A stretch of DNA of 64,000 bases from CAVRCA01 sp963719345. Lineage in GTDB: Bacteria; Pseudomonadota; Alphaproteobacteria; Acetobacterales; Acetobacteraceae. The translations under genes were made by a program, and so were the position numbers. The stretch spans positions 124,001-188,000 of the forward strand of contig CAVRCA010000004.1 of assembly GCA_963719345.1 (NCBI GenBank), given 5' to 3'. Below the pieces are notes generated by a model. It searched no databases. It saw only the letters and a list, made by a program, of their open reading frames with translations, and was not told the origin of the DNA. This document shows positions 45,328 through 54,772 of the stretch, one piece after another. How positions within the stretch are numbered: the first letter of the stretch is position 1; each line of letters opens with the position of its first letter.

Positions 45328-46791
45328 CTAGGCCGCGGTCGGCGTGGGAACAAAATCGACCAAATCCGTGGAGGCGTAGTCAAACGTGACATCCTTCCAC
45401 GTATCCAGCGCCGCCCGCAGCGGCTGGCACCAGCGGGCCGCCTCGGCGAGAATTTCCGGCCCCTCGGTCCAGACGTCCCGCCCCTCGTTGCGCGCTTTCA
45501 CCATCGTCTCCAGCGCCACGCGGTTCGCGATCGCGCCAGCCTGGATCCCCATTGGGTGGCCGATGGTCCCGCCGCCGAACTGCAGCACGACGTCCTCCCC
45601 GAGATAGGTCAGCAGCTGGTGCATCTGCCCGGCATGAATGCCGCCCGACGCGACTGGCATCATCCGCTTGAGGCTGGCCCAGGGTTGCTCGAAGAAGATG
45701 CCGTGTTGCGGGTTCTGCGCGACGTGCGGTTCGCGACACGTATCATAGATCCCGCGGATCACGTTGGGGTCGCCCTCCAGCTTGCCGACGACGGTGCCGG
45801 CATGGATGTGATCGACCCCTGCCATGCGCATCCACTTCGCGATCACCCGGAAGGAGATCCCGTGATTCCTCTGCCGCGTGTACGTCCCATGACCCGCTCG
45901 GTGCAGATGCAAGATCATGTCGTTCTTGCGTGCCCATTTCGCCATCGACTGGATCGCCGTGTAGCCGATCACCAGGTCGACCATGACGATGATGCTGCCG
46001 AGATCGCGCGCGAACTCGGCGCGCTCGTACATGTCCTCCATCGTCGCGGCGGTGACGTTGAGGTAGGTGCCCTTTACCTCGCCGGTTTCCGCCATCGCCT
46101 TCGAGACGCCCTCCATGCAGTAGAGGTAGCGATCGCGCCAGTGCATGAAAGGCTGCGAGTTGATGTTCTCGTCGTCCTTGGTGAAGTCGAGGCCGCCCTT
46201 CAACGCCTCGTAGACGACACGGCCGTAGTTGCGCCCGGAGAGGCCCAGCTTAGGTTTCATTGTGGCCCCCAGGATCGGCCGGCCGTACAGGTTCATCCGT
46301 TCGCGTTCGGCGACAATGCCTGTCGCGGGACCCTGAAACGTCTTCAGGTAGTGGGGCGGGATGCGCATGTCCTCGAGCCGGAGCGCCTTCAGCGGCTTGA
46401 AGCCGAACACGTTGCCGATGATGGAGGCCGTAAGGTTCGCAATCGAGCCTTCCTCGAACAGATCGAGGTCGTAAGCGATATAGGCGAAATACTGGCCCGG
46501 CGTGCCCGGCACCGGATCGACCCGGTAGCACTTCGCGCGGTAATACTCGCAATCGGTCAACCGATCCGTCCATACCACGGTCCATGTCGCGGTCGAGCTT
46601 TCACCTGCGACCGCGGCGGCGGCTTCCTCAGGATCAACTCCGTCTTGCGGCGTGATGCGGAACACCGCCAGCACATCCGTGTCCTTCGGCTCGTACTCGG
46701 GCTCCCAGTAGCCCATCTGCTTGTATTTCAAGACACCGGAACGGTAGCGCTCCTTCATGTCGGTAATCTTGGTATCCGCCAACTTGTTCAT
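45328..46791 (-). CDS. cbbL: RuBisCO large subunit, form IC
   Basis: The 487-residue protein is a red-type (form IC) ribulose-1,5-bisphosphate carboxylase large chain. Active-site residues are present: K179 in TMKPKLGLS, the carbamylated K205 with D207 and E208 (LDFTKDDEN), H297 (HLHRAGH), the loop-6 Lys in GTVVGKLEGDP, and the phosphate-binding GGIHAGQMH and FGGGTIGHPMG. It catalyses CO2 fixation on ribulose bisphosphate. The ATG at 46791 follows GGAAGG; upstream in-frame codons up to 46854 are unlikely. First gene of cbbLSXFP, divergent from cbbR. Confidence 0.96.
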   Translation of the reverse strand: MNKLADTKITDMKERYRSGVLKYKQMGYWEPEYEPKDTDVLAVFRITPQDGVDPEEAAAAVAGESSTATWTVVWTDRLTDCEYYRAKCYRVDPVPGTPGQYFAYIAYDLDLFEEGSIANLTASIIGNVFGFKPLKALRLEDMRIPPHYLKTFQGPATGIVAERERMNLYGRPILGATMKPKLGLSGRNYGRVVYEALKGGLDFTKDDENINSQPFMHWRDRYLYCMEGVSKAMAETGEVKGTYLNVTAATMEDMYERAEFARDLGSIIVMVDLVIGYTAIQSMAKWARKNDMILHLHRAGHGTYTRQRNHGISFRVIAKWMRMAGVDHIHAGTVVGKLEGDPNVIRGIYDTCREPHVAQNPQHGIFFEQPWASLKRMMPVASGGIHAGQMHQLLTYLGEDVVLQFGGGTIGHPMGIQAGAIANRVALETMVKARNEGRDVWTEGPEILAEAARWCQPLRAALDTWKDVTFDYASTDLVDFVPTPTAA

Positions 46792-46889
46792 CCCGACCTT
46801 CCCCGCGCTGCAAGCCCGGCTACCGTAGGTCATCGACAATTCTAGCAAAAACAAAATAAACTGTGGCCTACCACAAGGAATACCTTGTC
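46792..46889. promoter_or_regulatory. Divergent cbbL-cbbR control region
   Basis: This 98-base gap separates cbbL and cbbR. It contains an AT-rich block (TTCTAGCAAAAACAAAATAA, 46840-46859) amid G/C-rich sequence, the usual setting for LysR-type CbbR binding and two facing promoters. I could not define individual half-sites with confidence. Confidence 0.55.
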
Positions 46890-47838
46890 ATGCGGCCGCT
46901 TACCATCCGGCAAATGCAAGTTTTCGTCGCGGCTGTTGAAGCGCAGTCGTTTGTGCGCGCGGCCGAGAGGCTGCATGTCTCGGCCGCGGCGGTCTCGTTC
47001 CAGATTAGGCAGGTTGAGCAGGCGAGCGGCTTCACACTGTTCGAGCGGATCGGCAAGCGCGCAATACTGTCTGAGGCGGGACGGGCCCTTCTCGACTACG
47101 CACGCACCGTCTTGCGAGCAGCGCAGGAAGCCGAGGCGGTGCTGGCGGGCCTGAACGGCGGCACTGCCGGGGTCGTCACGATCGGACTGATCTCAACCTC
47201 GAAATACATCGTACCGCATCTACTTGCACGTTTTCAGGCAAGACATCCCGGAGTAACCATTCATCTGCGCGACGGCAACCGGACCGAGATCGTCGATGCA
47301 CTCGAGCGGGGCGAGATGGATCTTGCCGTAGTAGGCCGCCCACCCGCCGACTCCGATCTCGTGGCCGAGGTGTTCGCGGCCCATCCCTCGGTCCTGGTTG
47401 CCCCCTGTTCTCACCCGCTTGCGCGCAGGCGGCGCATCATGCCTTCGGCGCTCGCGCAGGAGAGCTTTATCGCCCGCGAGGAGGGGTCCGGCACGCGGCG
47501 ACTTCATGGAAGACTTCCTCGCCACCTCGAATGTTCGGCCGCGGACCATCATGACTTCCAGCAGTAACGAAACGATCAAGCAGGCGGTCATGGCCGGCAT
47601 GGGCATAGCACTCCTCTCGCGCCACACCATCGGGCTCGAGCTCGGGCTCGGCCTCATGAAGACGCTTCCGGTGAAAGGCTTCCCGCTCATGCGTTCCTGG
47701 TTCGTCGCCCACCGTCGAGCCATGCCGCTGCTGCCGGTGCATCAGAATTTGCGCGACTTCCTCCTGGAGCATGGGCAATCGGTGGTAAACGGGCTCGAAC
47801 GCGGCTTTCGGGAGGCGCGTTCGAAAAACGGCGACTGA
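46890..47838 (+). pseudogene. cbbR: LysR-type regulator CbbR (one frameshift)
   Basis: CbbR activates the cbb operon in response to metabolic effectors. The N-terminal helix-turn-helix is intact (LTIRQMQVFVAAVEAQSFVR; LHVSAAAVSFQIRQVEQASG) and the effector domain is readable to EGSGTR near 47490. The end continues in another frame (DFMEDFLATSNVRPRTI; GMGIALLSRHTIGLELG), so one base is surplus there; length is 3n+1. The ATG at 46890 gives MRPLTIRQMQVF with AAGGA upstream. It is divergent from cbbL. If the shift is real, control of the operon would be lost or altered. Confidence 0.82.
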
Positions 47839-47948
47839 CACGTTGGCTCCTTCGCCGATGCAGCCAGCCGGCATAGCCATTTGGCTGAGTTGCGACTTGA
47901 TCGCGTCGCACTCCCGCGCGCAGTCTTCGGCAACGATAGGATGATCGG

Positions 47949-49439
47949 ATGAGCGGCACAGTGATTATCGGCGGCCGGGTGGTCGACCCGGCGAGCGGCC
48001 TTGACCAGGTATGCGATGTGGCACTGCAGGACGGGCGGGTCGCAGCCCTGGGTGCGGGGCTCGGGGGCGCCGAGCGGGTGATCGATGCGTCCGGCCTCGT
48101 GGTAGCCCCAGGGTTCATCGACCTTCACGCACATGGGCAGTCCCTCCCGGCCGACCGGATGCAGGCCTTTGACGGGGTGACCACCACACTCGATCTCGAA
48201 GCGGGCGTCATGCCCGTCGATTCCTGGTATCGCCGCCAGGCGGCCCACGGACGGCTGCTGAATTACGGTGCCTCGACGAACTGGGCTTTCGCACGCATCG
48301 GCGCCATGACGGGCTCCAACGAGGAATCGTCGCTGGATGCGTTCGGCCGCGCGATGCGGGACCGCCGCTGGGTGGAGAACGTCGCGACCGAGGCAGAGGT
48401 GGGCGGCATTCTTGACCGCTTGCAGCGCGGACTGGACGAAGGTGGGATCGGCGTCGGCATCCTGAACGCGTACGCACCTGGGGCCGGAGTGCAGGAGCTC
48501 GTGGCCGTGTGCGAGCTGGCGGCATCCCGCGGGGTGCCGACGTTCACGCATGTCGCCTACATGTCCCGCATTGACCCGGAGAGCTCCGCGGAAGCCTACA
48601 TCCGACTGATCGGCTATGCCGCCGCAACGGGCGCGCACATGCACATCTGCCACTTCAACAGCTCCAGCAAGACGGATGTGGAGCGGTGTGCGAGGCTGAT
48701 CCTGAAGGCGCAGGCGCAAGGCCTGCCGATCACGACCGAGGCCTATCCCTACGGCACCGGGTCCACGGTGCTCGCCGCCGCCTTCTTCAACGATCCGCAT
48801 TTCGAGGAACGCGGCGGCACGGGATACGATGCGGTGCAGCGCGTCACCGACGGCCACCGGTTCCAAACTCGCGAGGAGGTCCTGCGGGGCCAAGCGGAGG
48901 AGCCGTCGACACTCGTGCTCTGGCATTTCTTGGACACCGACAACAACGAGCACCACCGCGACCTTCTGGATGTCTCCGTTTTGTTTCCCGGCGGGGCAAT
49001 CGCGTCCGACGCAATGCCTTGGACGCTCCCGGACGGGACGGTCTACGCCGGCGATGCCTGGCCGCTGCCGGCGGAGGCGGTGGCGCACCCCCGCTCAGCC
49101 GGCTGCTTCACTCGGTTCATCCGCCACTGGGTGCGGGAGCGCCAGGCCGTGTCGCTGCTCGACGGCGTTCGCAAATGCACTCTGATCCCGGCCCAGATCC
49201 TGGAAGCGAGCACGCCGGCGATGCGGTCCAAGGGGCGGCTCGAGGCCGGGGCGGATGCCGACGTCGTGGTGTTCGATTTGGAGACGCTGACCGACCGCGC
49301 CGAGTTCGGGGCGATGAACCGCCCGTCCGAGGGCGTGCGCCACCTGCTGGTTTCCGGTCGGCCTGTGATCGTCGATGGCGTGCTGGACGCGGCGGCACGG
49401 CCCGGCAAGCCGGTGCGGCGGCCCGTCGCCGGAGCCTAA
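47949..49439 (+). CDS. N-acyl-D-amino-acid deacylase-type amidohydrolase
   Basis: This 496-residue amidohydrolase-fold enzyme has the IIGGRVVDPASGL start, the H-x-H metal motif GFIDLHAHGQS at about residue 57, the FTHVAYMSR and HICHFNSSSKTD histidines, and a late Asp in ASDAMPWTLPDG, the pattern of D-aminoacylases and N-acyl-D-glutamate deacylases. It should cleave N-acyl groups from D-amino acids or related compounds using zinc. A G3E GTPase follows immediately, possibly a metal chaperone. No signal peptide seen. Confidence 0.84.
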   Translation: MSGTVIIGGRVVDPASGLDQVCDVALQDGRVAALGAGLGGAERVIDASGLVVAPGFIDLHAHGQSLPADRMQAFDGVTTTLDLEAGVMPVDSWYRRQAAHGRLLNYGASTNWAFARIGAMTGSNEESSLDAFGRAMRDRRWVENVATEAEVGGILDRLQRGLDEGGIGVGILNAYAPGAGVQELVAVCELAASRGVPTFTHVAYMSRIDPESSAEAYIRLIGYAAATGAHMHICHFNSSSKTDVERCARLILKAQAQGLPITTEAYPYGTGSTVLAAAFFNDPHFEERGGTGYDAVQRVTDGHRFQTREEVLRGQAEEPSTLVLWHFLDTDNNEHHRDLLDVSVLFPGGAIASDAMPWTLPDGTVYAGDAWPLPAEAVAHPRSAGCFTRFIRHWVRERQAVSLLDGVRKCTLIPAQILEASTPAMRSKGRLEAGADADVVVFDLETLTDRAEFGAMNRPSEGVRHLLVSGRPVIVDGVLDAAARPGKPVRRPVAGA

Positions 49440-50351
49440 GTGCCCGTCCCCATCCTGCTCGTCACCGGGTTCCTCGGGGCAGGCAAAACAACGGTCATCA
49501 ACCATCTGCTGGCCCATGCCGAAGGCCGCCGGATCGCGGCGGTGGTGAATGATTTCGGCCCGATCAACATCGATGCCGAGTTGGTCGCCGGGGCAAGCGA
49601 GGGGATCGTCAGCCTCGCCAACGGCTGCATCTGCTGCTCGCTGGAAGGCGATCTGCTGCGAACGATCGCCGCTCTGTTGCGACGCGAGCCCCGGCCCGAG
49701 TCCATCATCATCGAAACCAGCGGGGTAGCCGACCCGGCAGATATAGTGCGCAACCTGATGGACCCCGTAATCTGGCGAGAAGCACCGCTCGAGACGGTGC
49801 TGTGCGTGATCGATGGTACCAGACTGGCAGCCTTGGACGACCCCTTGATTCGGTCTCAGCTGCGCGCGGCTGATGTGGTGGCCCTCAGCAAGACTGACCT
49901 CGGGCCGTCGGAGGCGGTGCGCGCGGCGGTCTCGGCATTGAAACCGGCTGCGGTGGTGGTCGAGGCGGTAGACGGGCAAGTACCGCCCGAGCTGTTTGCG
50001 GCCGGCCCGGAAACAATGCCCCGGCCGCGCGACCCAGGCCGGCCCCGCCCGTCGGCCGACCGCTTCGACACGATGCACTGGACCTCAGACCGGCCGGTCT
50101 CGCTTGCCGCCTTGCAAGCGGCCATCGAGCGCCTTGCCCCGCGTCTGGCGCGGGCAAAAGGCGTATTCGAGGCCGTCGAACGTCCGGGCCGCCCGTTGCT
50201 GCTGCAGTTTGTCGGCGGCCGCGCCACGCTCGCCCCAGCCGGCTTGCCCCCACCCGGATCGCCGCCGGTGCGGATCGTTTTCATCACCGAGATCGGGGCC
50301 GTGAGCGCAGGGGAGATCAGGGTCGTGATGGAGGGGACGGTGGCCCCGTAA
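49440..50351 (+). CDS. G3E family GTPase, CobW/YjiA type
   Basis: The 303-residue protein has Walker A TGFLGAGKTT, the CxCC metal-binding motif NGCICCSL at about residue 62, the ETSGVADP switch region, and SKTDLG as the guanine-recognition motif. G3E GTPases deliver or buffer metals such as zinc, cobalt or nickel. The GTG start at 49440 follows the deacylase stop with no spacer, so the two are one transcript; it may supply metal to that enzyme. Confidence 0.85.
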   Translation: MPVPILLVTGFLGAGKTTVINHLLAHAEGRRIAAVVNDFGPINIDAELVAGASEGIVSLANGCICCSLEGDLLRTIAALLRREPRPESIIIETSGVADPADIVRNLMDPVIWREAPLETVLCVIDGTRLAALDDPLIRSQLRAADVVALSKTDLGPSEAVRAAVSALKPAAVVVEAVDGQVPPELFAAGPETMPRPRDPGRPRPSADRFDTMHWTSDRPVSLAALQAAIERLAPRLARAKGVFEAVERPGRPLLLQFVGGRATLAPAGLPPPGSPPVRIVFITEIGAVSAGEIRVVMEGTVAP

Positions 50352-50374
50352 CTGAGCCGAGCTTGTGGGCGGCG

Positions 50375-50507
50375 GCGAAATGCCTCGACGGCTTCGGGCC
50401 TCCGCGGCATCCGTGCAAATCGGCAGAGCGCGCACGCCGAAGCTGCGAAGTTCCGCGGCCACATGCTCAAGCCGGTCTGCATCGCGGGAAAGCAACGCGA
50501 CGTCAGC
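50375..50507 (-). pseudogene. Fragment of a short-chain dehydrogenase
   Basis: A minus-strand frame reads ADVALLSRDADRLEHVAAEL then RSFGVRALPICTDAAEA, the typical second-strand and helix segment of an SDR, and continues after a one-base shift as AVEAFRRRPQ. No cofactor loop upstream and no catalytic part downstream exist, since the LysR stop and the GTPase stop flank it. It is a decayed remnant between two convergent genes. Confidence 0.5.
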
Positions 50508-50523
50508 CTTCGGCCCTCATCGG

Positions 50524-51450
50524 CTACGGCGTCGGGGGCGCCGCGCCGGTAAGGGTGGGATCAATGAGCGGGTCCATGGTACTTGCGCTACGGTGGAATG
50601 TCTCGGCAATGCAATCAAGGACAGCCCTGATGCGCGGCATATGCCGGATACTCTCATGCACGGCGACCCAGACCTCCGCCGACGGTACCGGTCGACCCTC
50701 GAGGCGTCGCAGGGCCGGTTCGCTGTCTCCTCGGAAGCAGGGCAGCAAGGCCAGCCCTCCTGCTTGCAAAGCCGCCCAAAGCAAGGTCTCGCGACTGTCG
50801 GTCTTGAGCAGAACCTCTGCCCGTCCCGCCGCATCCGCGAGCCAGTCTGCTTGCTGGGGGAGCTCGCTCTCGTCGACCATCGTGATCAAGTGGTGGCCAG
50901 AGCAGCCTGTATGCACGTCCGGCTCACCATGGCGGCTCAGGTAGGCGATACTTGCATATAGGCTGAAGGCGAGCGTTCCGATCCGCCTGACTATCAAGCC
51001 GTCCTGGTCGAAGCGCCTGAGCTGCACGAAGATATCGGCCGCGCGCGGGTCGGAGTTTGGAACGGGGGTATGCGACAGCAGCTCCATTCTGATCTCGGGG
51101 TGACGTGTGTAGAGTGCGGCAGCGCATGGCGCGAGCACGTGGCTGCCCAGCAGCGGAGTGCTGACGACGCGGACGACGCCACCGAGCCGCATGTCGAGGC
51201 CGCCCACAGCGCGCTCGACGGAGTGCATCTCCGCCTCGACCCGCTCGACGTGCTGGCGGATCGCGTCCCCCGCGAGCGTGGGCAAGTAGCCCTCCGACGC
51301 ACGCTGCACGAGACGTACCCCGAGCCGGGTCTCAAGGGAGGCGAGGCGGCGTCCTACCGTTGATTGCGTCACATTCAGCCGTTTCGCGGCGCCCGCTAGG
51401 CTCCTCTCCCGGATCACTGCAAGGAAGAAACGCAGGTCGTCCCAGTCCAT
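50524..51450 (-). CDS. LysR family transcriptional regulator
   Basis: This 308-residue regulator has an N-terminal DNA-binding domain (MDWDDLRFFLAVIRERSLAG; LNVTQSTVGRRLASLETRLG) and a substrate-binding effector domain. It is of the type usually placed divergently from target genes; the OsmC gene lies 283 bases away on the other strand, while the SDR remnant follows it. The effector cannot be predicted. Confidence 0.88.
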   Translation of the reverse strand: MDWDDLRFFLAVIRERSLAGAAKRLNVTQSTVGRRLASLETRLGVRLVQRASEGYLPTLAGDAIRQHVERVEAEMHSVERAVGGLDMRLGGVVRVVSTPLLGSHVLAPCAAALYTRHPEIRMELLSHTPVPNSDPRAADIFVQLRRFDQDGLIVRRIGTLAFSLYASIAYLSRHGEPDVHTGCSGHHLITMVDESELPQQADWLADAAGRAEVLLKTDSRETLLWAALQAGGLALLPCFRGDSEPALRRLEGRPVPSAEVWVAVHESIRHMPRIRAVLDCIAETFHRSASTMDPLIDPTLTGAAPPTP

Positions 51451-51733
51451 TTGAGCCGGATTCCGTTTCTATCTTGCATGGGCGAATGCGAAACTAATCG
51501 CCCAACAAGGTTCCGAGAAGTGGCACGGTTCCCGTCGATAGCTGCATTCCAACTCTTGGAAATGTGGTGTGCTGAGGTTCGCTCTATACGCAAGGCACCC
51601 CCGACTGCTGTGTCTCGAGAACGCCTCCTCGCCGGCTCACCTAGCCGAGACGGCGACGCCGTGACGGAGGATGGGCTGGATCAGCTTGCACAGCGGAGGA
51701 CACCGGCTTGTACGCGAAAACGAGAGAACGTTA

Positions 51734-52282
51734 ATGAGTATTCCCCCGCCGCCGCCTACGGGCAAGCTTGCGTCGGTCACGAAGCCCGAACTGGACGCCC
51801 TGGTAAGGGAGAACGCCGACCCTGCGGCGTCCCATGTCCTGCGGTGCCGCACGGTGACCGAAGGCCATTTCCGACAACTAAACTACGTGCGCGATCTGCC
51901 CCCATACGCGATCGAGCAGCGGCTCGGACCAGCAGGCGATGCCGCGGTGCCGACGCCCTCCGAGGCGCTGCTGAGCGCGCTCGGCTCCTGCATCGCCGTT
52001 GGCATCCATGCCAACGCGGCCGCCCGCGCCATTCCGATCAAAAGCCTGCACCTTGACCTCGAGGCGGACTTCGACCCAACCGCCGTCTGGGGAGTCGTCA
52101 ACGTCAACCCGGAAAGGATCGGCTTCAACACCATCCGCATCGTCGCACACATCGAGGCGGACGTCCCGCGAGCCGTGCTGGAGGCTCTCCTTTCACACGT
52201 CGTGCTCTGGTCTCCCGTCAGCAACACGATCTACAACCCGGTTCACATTGAGGCGGCCGTCGCCGAGCCTGCCGGGGGGTGA
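51734..52282 (+). CDS. OsmC family protein
   Basis: This is a 182-residue OsmC/Ohr superfamily protein: TPSEALLSALGSCIAVGIHA with the conserved Cys (about residue 93), the LHLDLEADFD strand and SPVSNTIYNPV at the end. OsmC proteins detoxify organic hydroperoxides or act as thiol-dependent enzymes; the second catalytic cysteine is not obvious here, so the activity is uncertain. The ATG at 51734 follows GAGAGAACGTTA. The 283-base gap upstream to the LysR gene holds no recognised signal. Confidence 0.8.
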   Translation: MSIPPPPPTGKLASVTKPELDALVRENADPAASHVLRCRTVTEGHFRQLNYVRDLPPYAIEQRLGPAGDAAVPTPSEALLSALGSCIAVGIHANAAARAIPIKSLHLDLEADFDPTAVWGVVNVNPERIGFNTIRIVAHIEADVPRAVLEALLSHVVLWSPVSNTIYNPVHIEAAVAEPAGG

Positions 52283-52388
52283 GCGGCACCCGCGGGACGC
52301 AGCGCCGAGGTGGGGCCGGATGATCGAACCCGCCCCGGCACGCGACGGGGCGATTGCGCCGATCCTCGCGCCGCGGCTGCTACCGTCC

Positions 52389-54760
52389 TCAGAACCCGGC
52401 CGCCGCCGCCCCGCGCACCAGCGCCGGCGCGTCCGGGGCGGCGTCCAGCAGCAGCGGGCGTCGCTCCGCCGCCGGCAGCGCTACCGCGATTCGGTCGGGC
52501 AGAGGGTAGTCGCCCGCCGCCCCAACGTGCAGGCGGACCGCCTGCGGCGTCCAAAACAGCGAGAGGGTCAGTCGCGTGACAGGACCGCCCTCGGTGATGC
52601 CGTCATCCTCGACCAGCACGAATTGCGTTTCGCCCGCGCCCGGTCCGGGGAAGAGGCGCAGCAGGCGGGAGGGCTCGTCGTGCAGGCGGGCGGTATCTCC
52701 CGTCGCGGTCAGCGGGAGAATGGCGCCGGCGGGGACCAGCAGAGGCAACCGGTCGAGCGGCGCCGCGACCTCCGCCTCGGCACCGGACGGCAGCATTTCC
52801 TCGGTGTAGAAGTCGAACCAAGCCTCCGGGCCGGCGGGCAGGCGGAGACGGCGGAGGCGGGCGCCCGGCACTACCACCGGCGCGGCGAGCAGAAAGGGGC
52901 CGAGCATAAGCTCGTCGCAGTCGGCAGCGCAGCCGGGATCGTCGTCGAACTGGAGGAAGGTCGGGCGGATCACCGGCTCGCCCCGCTCCGCCGCGCCGTG
53001 CATCAGGCTGTAGAGGTAGGGCATCATCCGGTAGCGCAGTCGGATCGCGCGGCGGATCGCGGGCAGCGCCTTCGAGTGTAGCCAGGGGACGTTGATCCCG
53101 TCCGGCTTCCAGGAGTTCATGATGAAGCGGGGATGCACGAGACCGGCCTGGGTCCAGCGGATCAGCAATTCCGCATCCGGCATCGGACCGGCGAAGCCGC
53201 CCACGTCGTGTCCGGTGTTGAGCAGGCCGGAGAGCGACATCTGCAGCCCCGTGCGCAGGTTCCAGCGCAGGTTGTCCCAGTCCGTGGTGTTGTCGCCGCT
53301 CCAGCTCTGGGCGTAGCGCTGCACCCCCGGCAGGCCCGCACGGGTGACGGTGAAGGCGCGCTCGCCCGGCGCGCGGCGGCGCTGCGCCGCGATCGTCGCG
53401 CGGGTCATCAGCAGCGGCTGCACGCGGACGCAGCAGATCGAGCGGCGCAGGAGTGCCGAAGCCCGCGCATTCGGCCGCCTCGTCCCAGAGTTCGTATTCG
53501 TTGTTGTCGTTCCAACCCGCGTCGATGCCGGTGTCGAGCACGGCCCGTTCCAGCCCCGCCTGCCACCAGGCGATCCCGGCCGGCGCGGTGAAGTCGAGAT
53601 GCGAACCCTCTCCGTCCCAGAACTGCGACAGCAGCGGCTGGCCGGTCTCGCCGTCGCGCACGAAGGCGCCGCTCGCTGCCGCTTCGGTGTAGTGGGGATG
53701 GTCGTCGAGCAGGCAGGGTTTGAGGTTGGCGACGACGCGGATGCCGGCGTCGTGGAAGCGGCGCATCAGCCCCTCCGGGTCGGGATACTTGGCGCGGTTC
53801 CAATGGAAGACGTAGCGCTTTGGGCCGATGGTTGTGTAGCCGGAGCCCATGTGGAAGGAGCTGATGGGGATCTGCTCGGCGCGGCAGCGGTCGATGAACG
53901 CCTCCATCCGCGCCTGCGCGTCGTCCGCGTCGGCGATCGCCATCGCGGTCTGGGCGTAGCCGAGCGTCCAGCGCGGCGGCAGGGCGGTGCCGCCGGTCAG
54001 CCGCAAGAAGCGCGGCGTAAGGTCGGCGAGACGGCGGCCGGGAAAGACGTAATAGTCGAGGTCGCCACCCTCGGCCTCGTAGCCGCGGAGGAGGCCGTGG
54101 TAGTTGTCGTGCTCCGCCCCGAGGTCGAACGCCGCCTCGGCTCCGTCGTCGTAGAGCATCCCGTAGACCGCACCCGTCGCCCCGTCGCGCGTGAGCAGGA
54201 AAGGCCAGTGCTTGTAGAGCGGGTCACCTCGGCGCGGGTCGTAGCCGAGCGCGTCGCGCATCGCGACCCGCAGCCGCCGCCCGTGCAAGTCGAGCGGCCC
54301 GGTCTTGTCGCCAAGGCCGTAGTAGCGATCCTTGGGTGCCGCGCCACGTAGTGCCCGACAGCGTCGCCGCGCCGCGCCAGCATGTAGGGCATGCTCGGCC
54401 GGTCGGCGAGAAAGACGCGCCCGTCCGGCAGCATCCACTCCAGCCGGAACGGGTCGAGCGACACGCGCAAGCCCATGCACGCGGTGCGCAGCACCAGCCC
54501 CTCCGACTTCGCGCGCGATGTCCGGGACGGGCCAGACGCCCTCGTCCAGCCGGTCGCGCCCCTCCCAGGGCGTGTCCGGCGCGCCAGGCGCGGGGACCAT
54601 CCAGGTTCTCGGCTGACGCGGGGTGCCGTCCCGCAGGACCAGGTACGCGCGCGAGGTCGTCTTCGAGGAGGGAGATGCGGCAGGTGATCCCCTCGCCGCA
54701 GTCCAGCATCAGGCCGTGCGGCGTCTCCCCTTGCAGCCGGGCGCGGCGGATCGGGCGCAT
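52389..54760 (-). pseudogene. GH31 family alpha-glycosidase (several frameshifts)
   Basis: Joined across frames, the protein has the GH31 catalytic core: ISSFHMGSGYT, PRWTLGYAQTA, the nucleophile region DAGWNDNNEYELWDE and the acid/base region YAQSWSGDNTTDWDNLRWN, plus DELMLGPFLLAAPVVVPGA in the C-terminal part. GH31 enzymes release alpha-linked glucose or related sugars. The start MRPIRRARLQGETPHG at 54760 lies in a different frame from the middle; at least four shifts are needed and the length is 3n+2. It ends the operon with the ABC importer and glycerol genes, suggesting a glycosyl-glycerol or similar substrate. Confidence 0.74.
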
Positions 54761-54772
54761 GGCGCTGTTCTT

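Noticed and set aside
45328..46854. Longer cbbL start at 46854
   Set aside because: The extra 21 residues are unlike RuBisCO N-termini; the ATG at 46791 has GGAAGG in front and gives the expected length.
52389..54760. Sulfoquinovosidase (YihQ-like) identity for the GH31 gene
   Set aside because: I could not see the sulfonate-binding residue pattern of that group, and no sulfoquinovose pathway genes are present.
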